A stretch of 6,608 bases of DNA, from positions 1 to 6,608 of the forward strand of contig JANTFU010000131.1 in the NCBI GenBank assembly GCA_024763295.1, read 5' to 3'. Both the position numbers and the translations under genes were made by a program. This document shows, piece after piece, positions 6,422-6,608 of the stretch (the stretch's first letter is position 1; every line of letters starts with the position of its first letter). The stretch is from Anaerolineales bacterium. GTDB lineage: Bacteria; Chloroflexota; Anaerolineae; Anaerolineales; Villigracilaceae. Under the pieces are notes generated by a model. That model saw nothing but the letters and a program-made list of their open reading frames with translations. It made no database searches and was not told where the DNA came from.

Positions 6422-6608
6422 ATGAAACCTTTTCTCCAAAACGCCAAACGCTGGCTGCCCGGCGCAATCGTCAGTATCGCTCTAATCGCGCTCGTGCTCA
6501 ACGCCGTTGATATCCACGAAGTCGGCAAAGAACTGCGCAACGCCAACTACACCTTCATCCTGCTGGCGGGCATCTCCAGCGCCATCTGGTTGATGGTACG
6601 CGGAAAAG
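6422..6608 (+). CDS. Probable YbhN/UPF0104-type membrane protein, N-terminal part (cut by the window)
   Basis: Sixty-two codons are visible before the window ends, with no stop. The protein begins MKPFLQNAKRWLPGAIVSIALIALVLNAV, a short basic cytoplasmic head followed by a membrane helix (about residues 13-29). Next comes an amphipathic segment, DIHEVGKELRNANY, and a second helix (about 43-59, FILLAGISSAIWLMV) ending in RGK. This order is typical of the UPF0104 family, which includes YbhN and the flippase-like membrane region of lysylphosphatidylglycerol synthase MprF. Such proteins usually have six to eight helices and are thought to act in lipid handling. Only two helices are seen, so the call is tentative and activity cannot be judged. 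ATG 6422 follows the repeat by ten bases, with no good Shine-Dalgarno. Co-transcription with lepA is plausible. Confidence 0.7.
   Translation, partial: MKPFLQNAKRWLPGAIVSIALIALVLNAVDIHEVGKELRNANYTFILLAGISSAIWLMVRGK

Noticed and set aside
6070..6546. A 158-codon minus-strand open frame over the lepA end and second repeat
   Set aside because: It includes the FTTEFTENTE-type peptide typical of translated dispersed repeats and is antisense to lepA and the next gene.
1..6608. A novel defence, mobile or biosynthetic system
   Set aside because: The genes are housekeeping or common families without a shared signature. There is no recombinase, nuclease, toxin-antitoxin pair, CRISPR array or synthase, and only the non-coding repeats stand out.

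Overview
The window reads as ordinary chromosomal sequence from an environmental bacterium of moderate G+C. All six genes lie on the + strand. The LepA protein, the family of the Nudix protein and the intergenic repeat style suggest the Chloroflexota, perhaps Anaerolineae. That is an impression from recognised protein style, not a database result. I see no phage genes, transposase, CRISPR array, tRNA or rRNA.

Layout. Bases 1-750 hold the 3' part of a gene of unknown function. An 81-base gap with two small hairpins leads to a Nudix hydrolase (832-1296). A 130-base gap follows, with a weak promoter candidate and a clear ribosome binding site. Next is a soluble histidine kinase with two PAS domains (1427-3097), then after 42 bases an MFS transporter (3140-4369). 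A 161-base gap holds a good extended -10 promoter and a large imperfect inverted repeat. It is followed by lepA, encoding elongation factor 4 (4531-6333). The next gap is almost entirely a second inverted repeat of related design. The window ends in the first 62 codons of a membrane protein of the YbhN/UPF0104 (lysylphosphatidylglycerol synthase transmembrane region) type (6422-6608, cut).

How the genes relate. Shared strand and short gaps allow some co-transcription: kinase with transporter, and lepA with the UPF0104 gene. There is no obvious common pathway. The kinase has no response regulator beside it, so its partner lies elsewhere.

Most notable signals. The two inverted repeats flank lepA. 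Each is built from 8-9 nt CAC-containing units, begins TTCACCAC-like, ends GTGGTG, and stops 10-12 bases before a start codon. They look like dispersed non-coding repeat elements that now form the 5' leaders of the genes after them. Four of the five visible starts also lack a recognisable Shine-Dalgarno sequence. I found no convincing new multi-gene system here.
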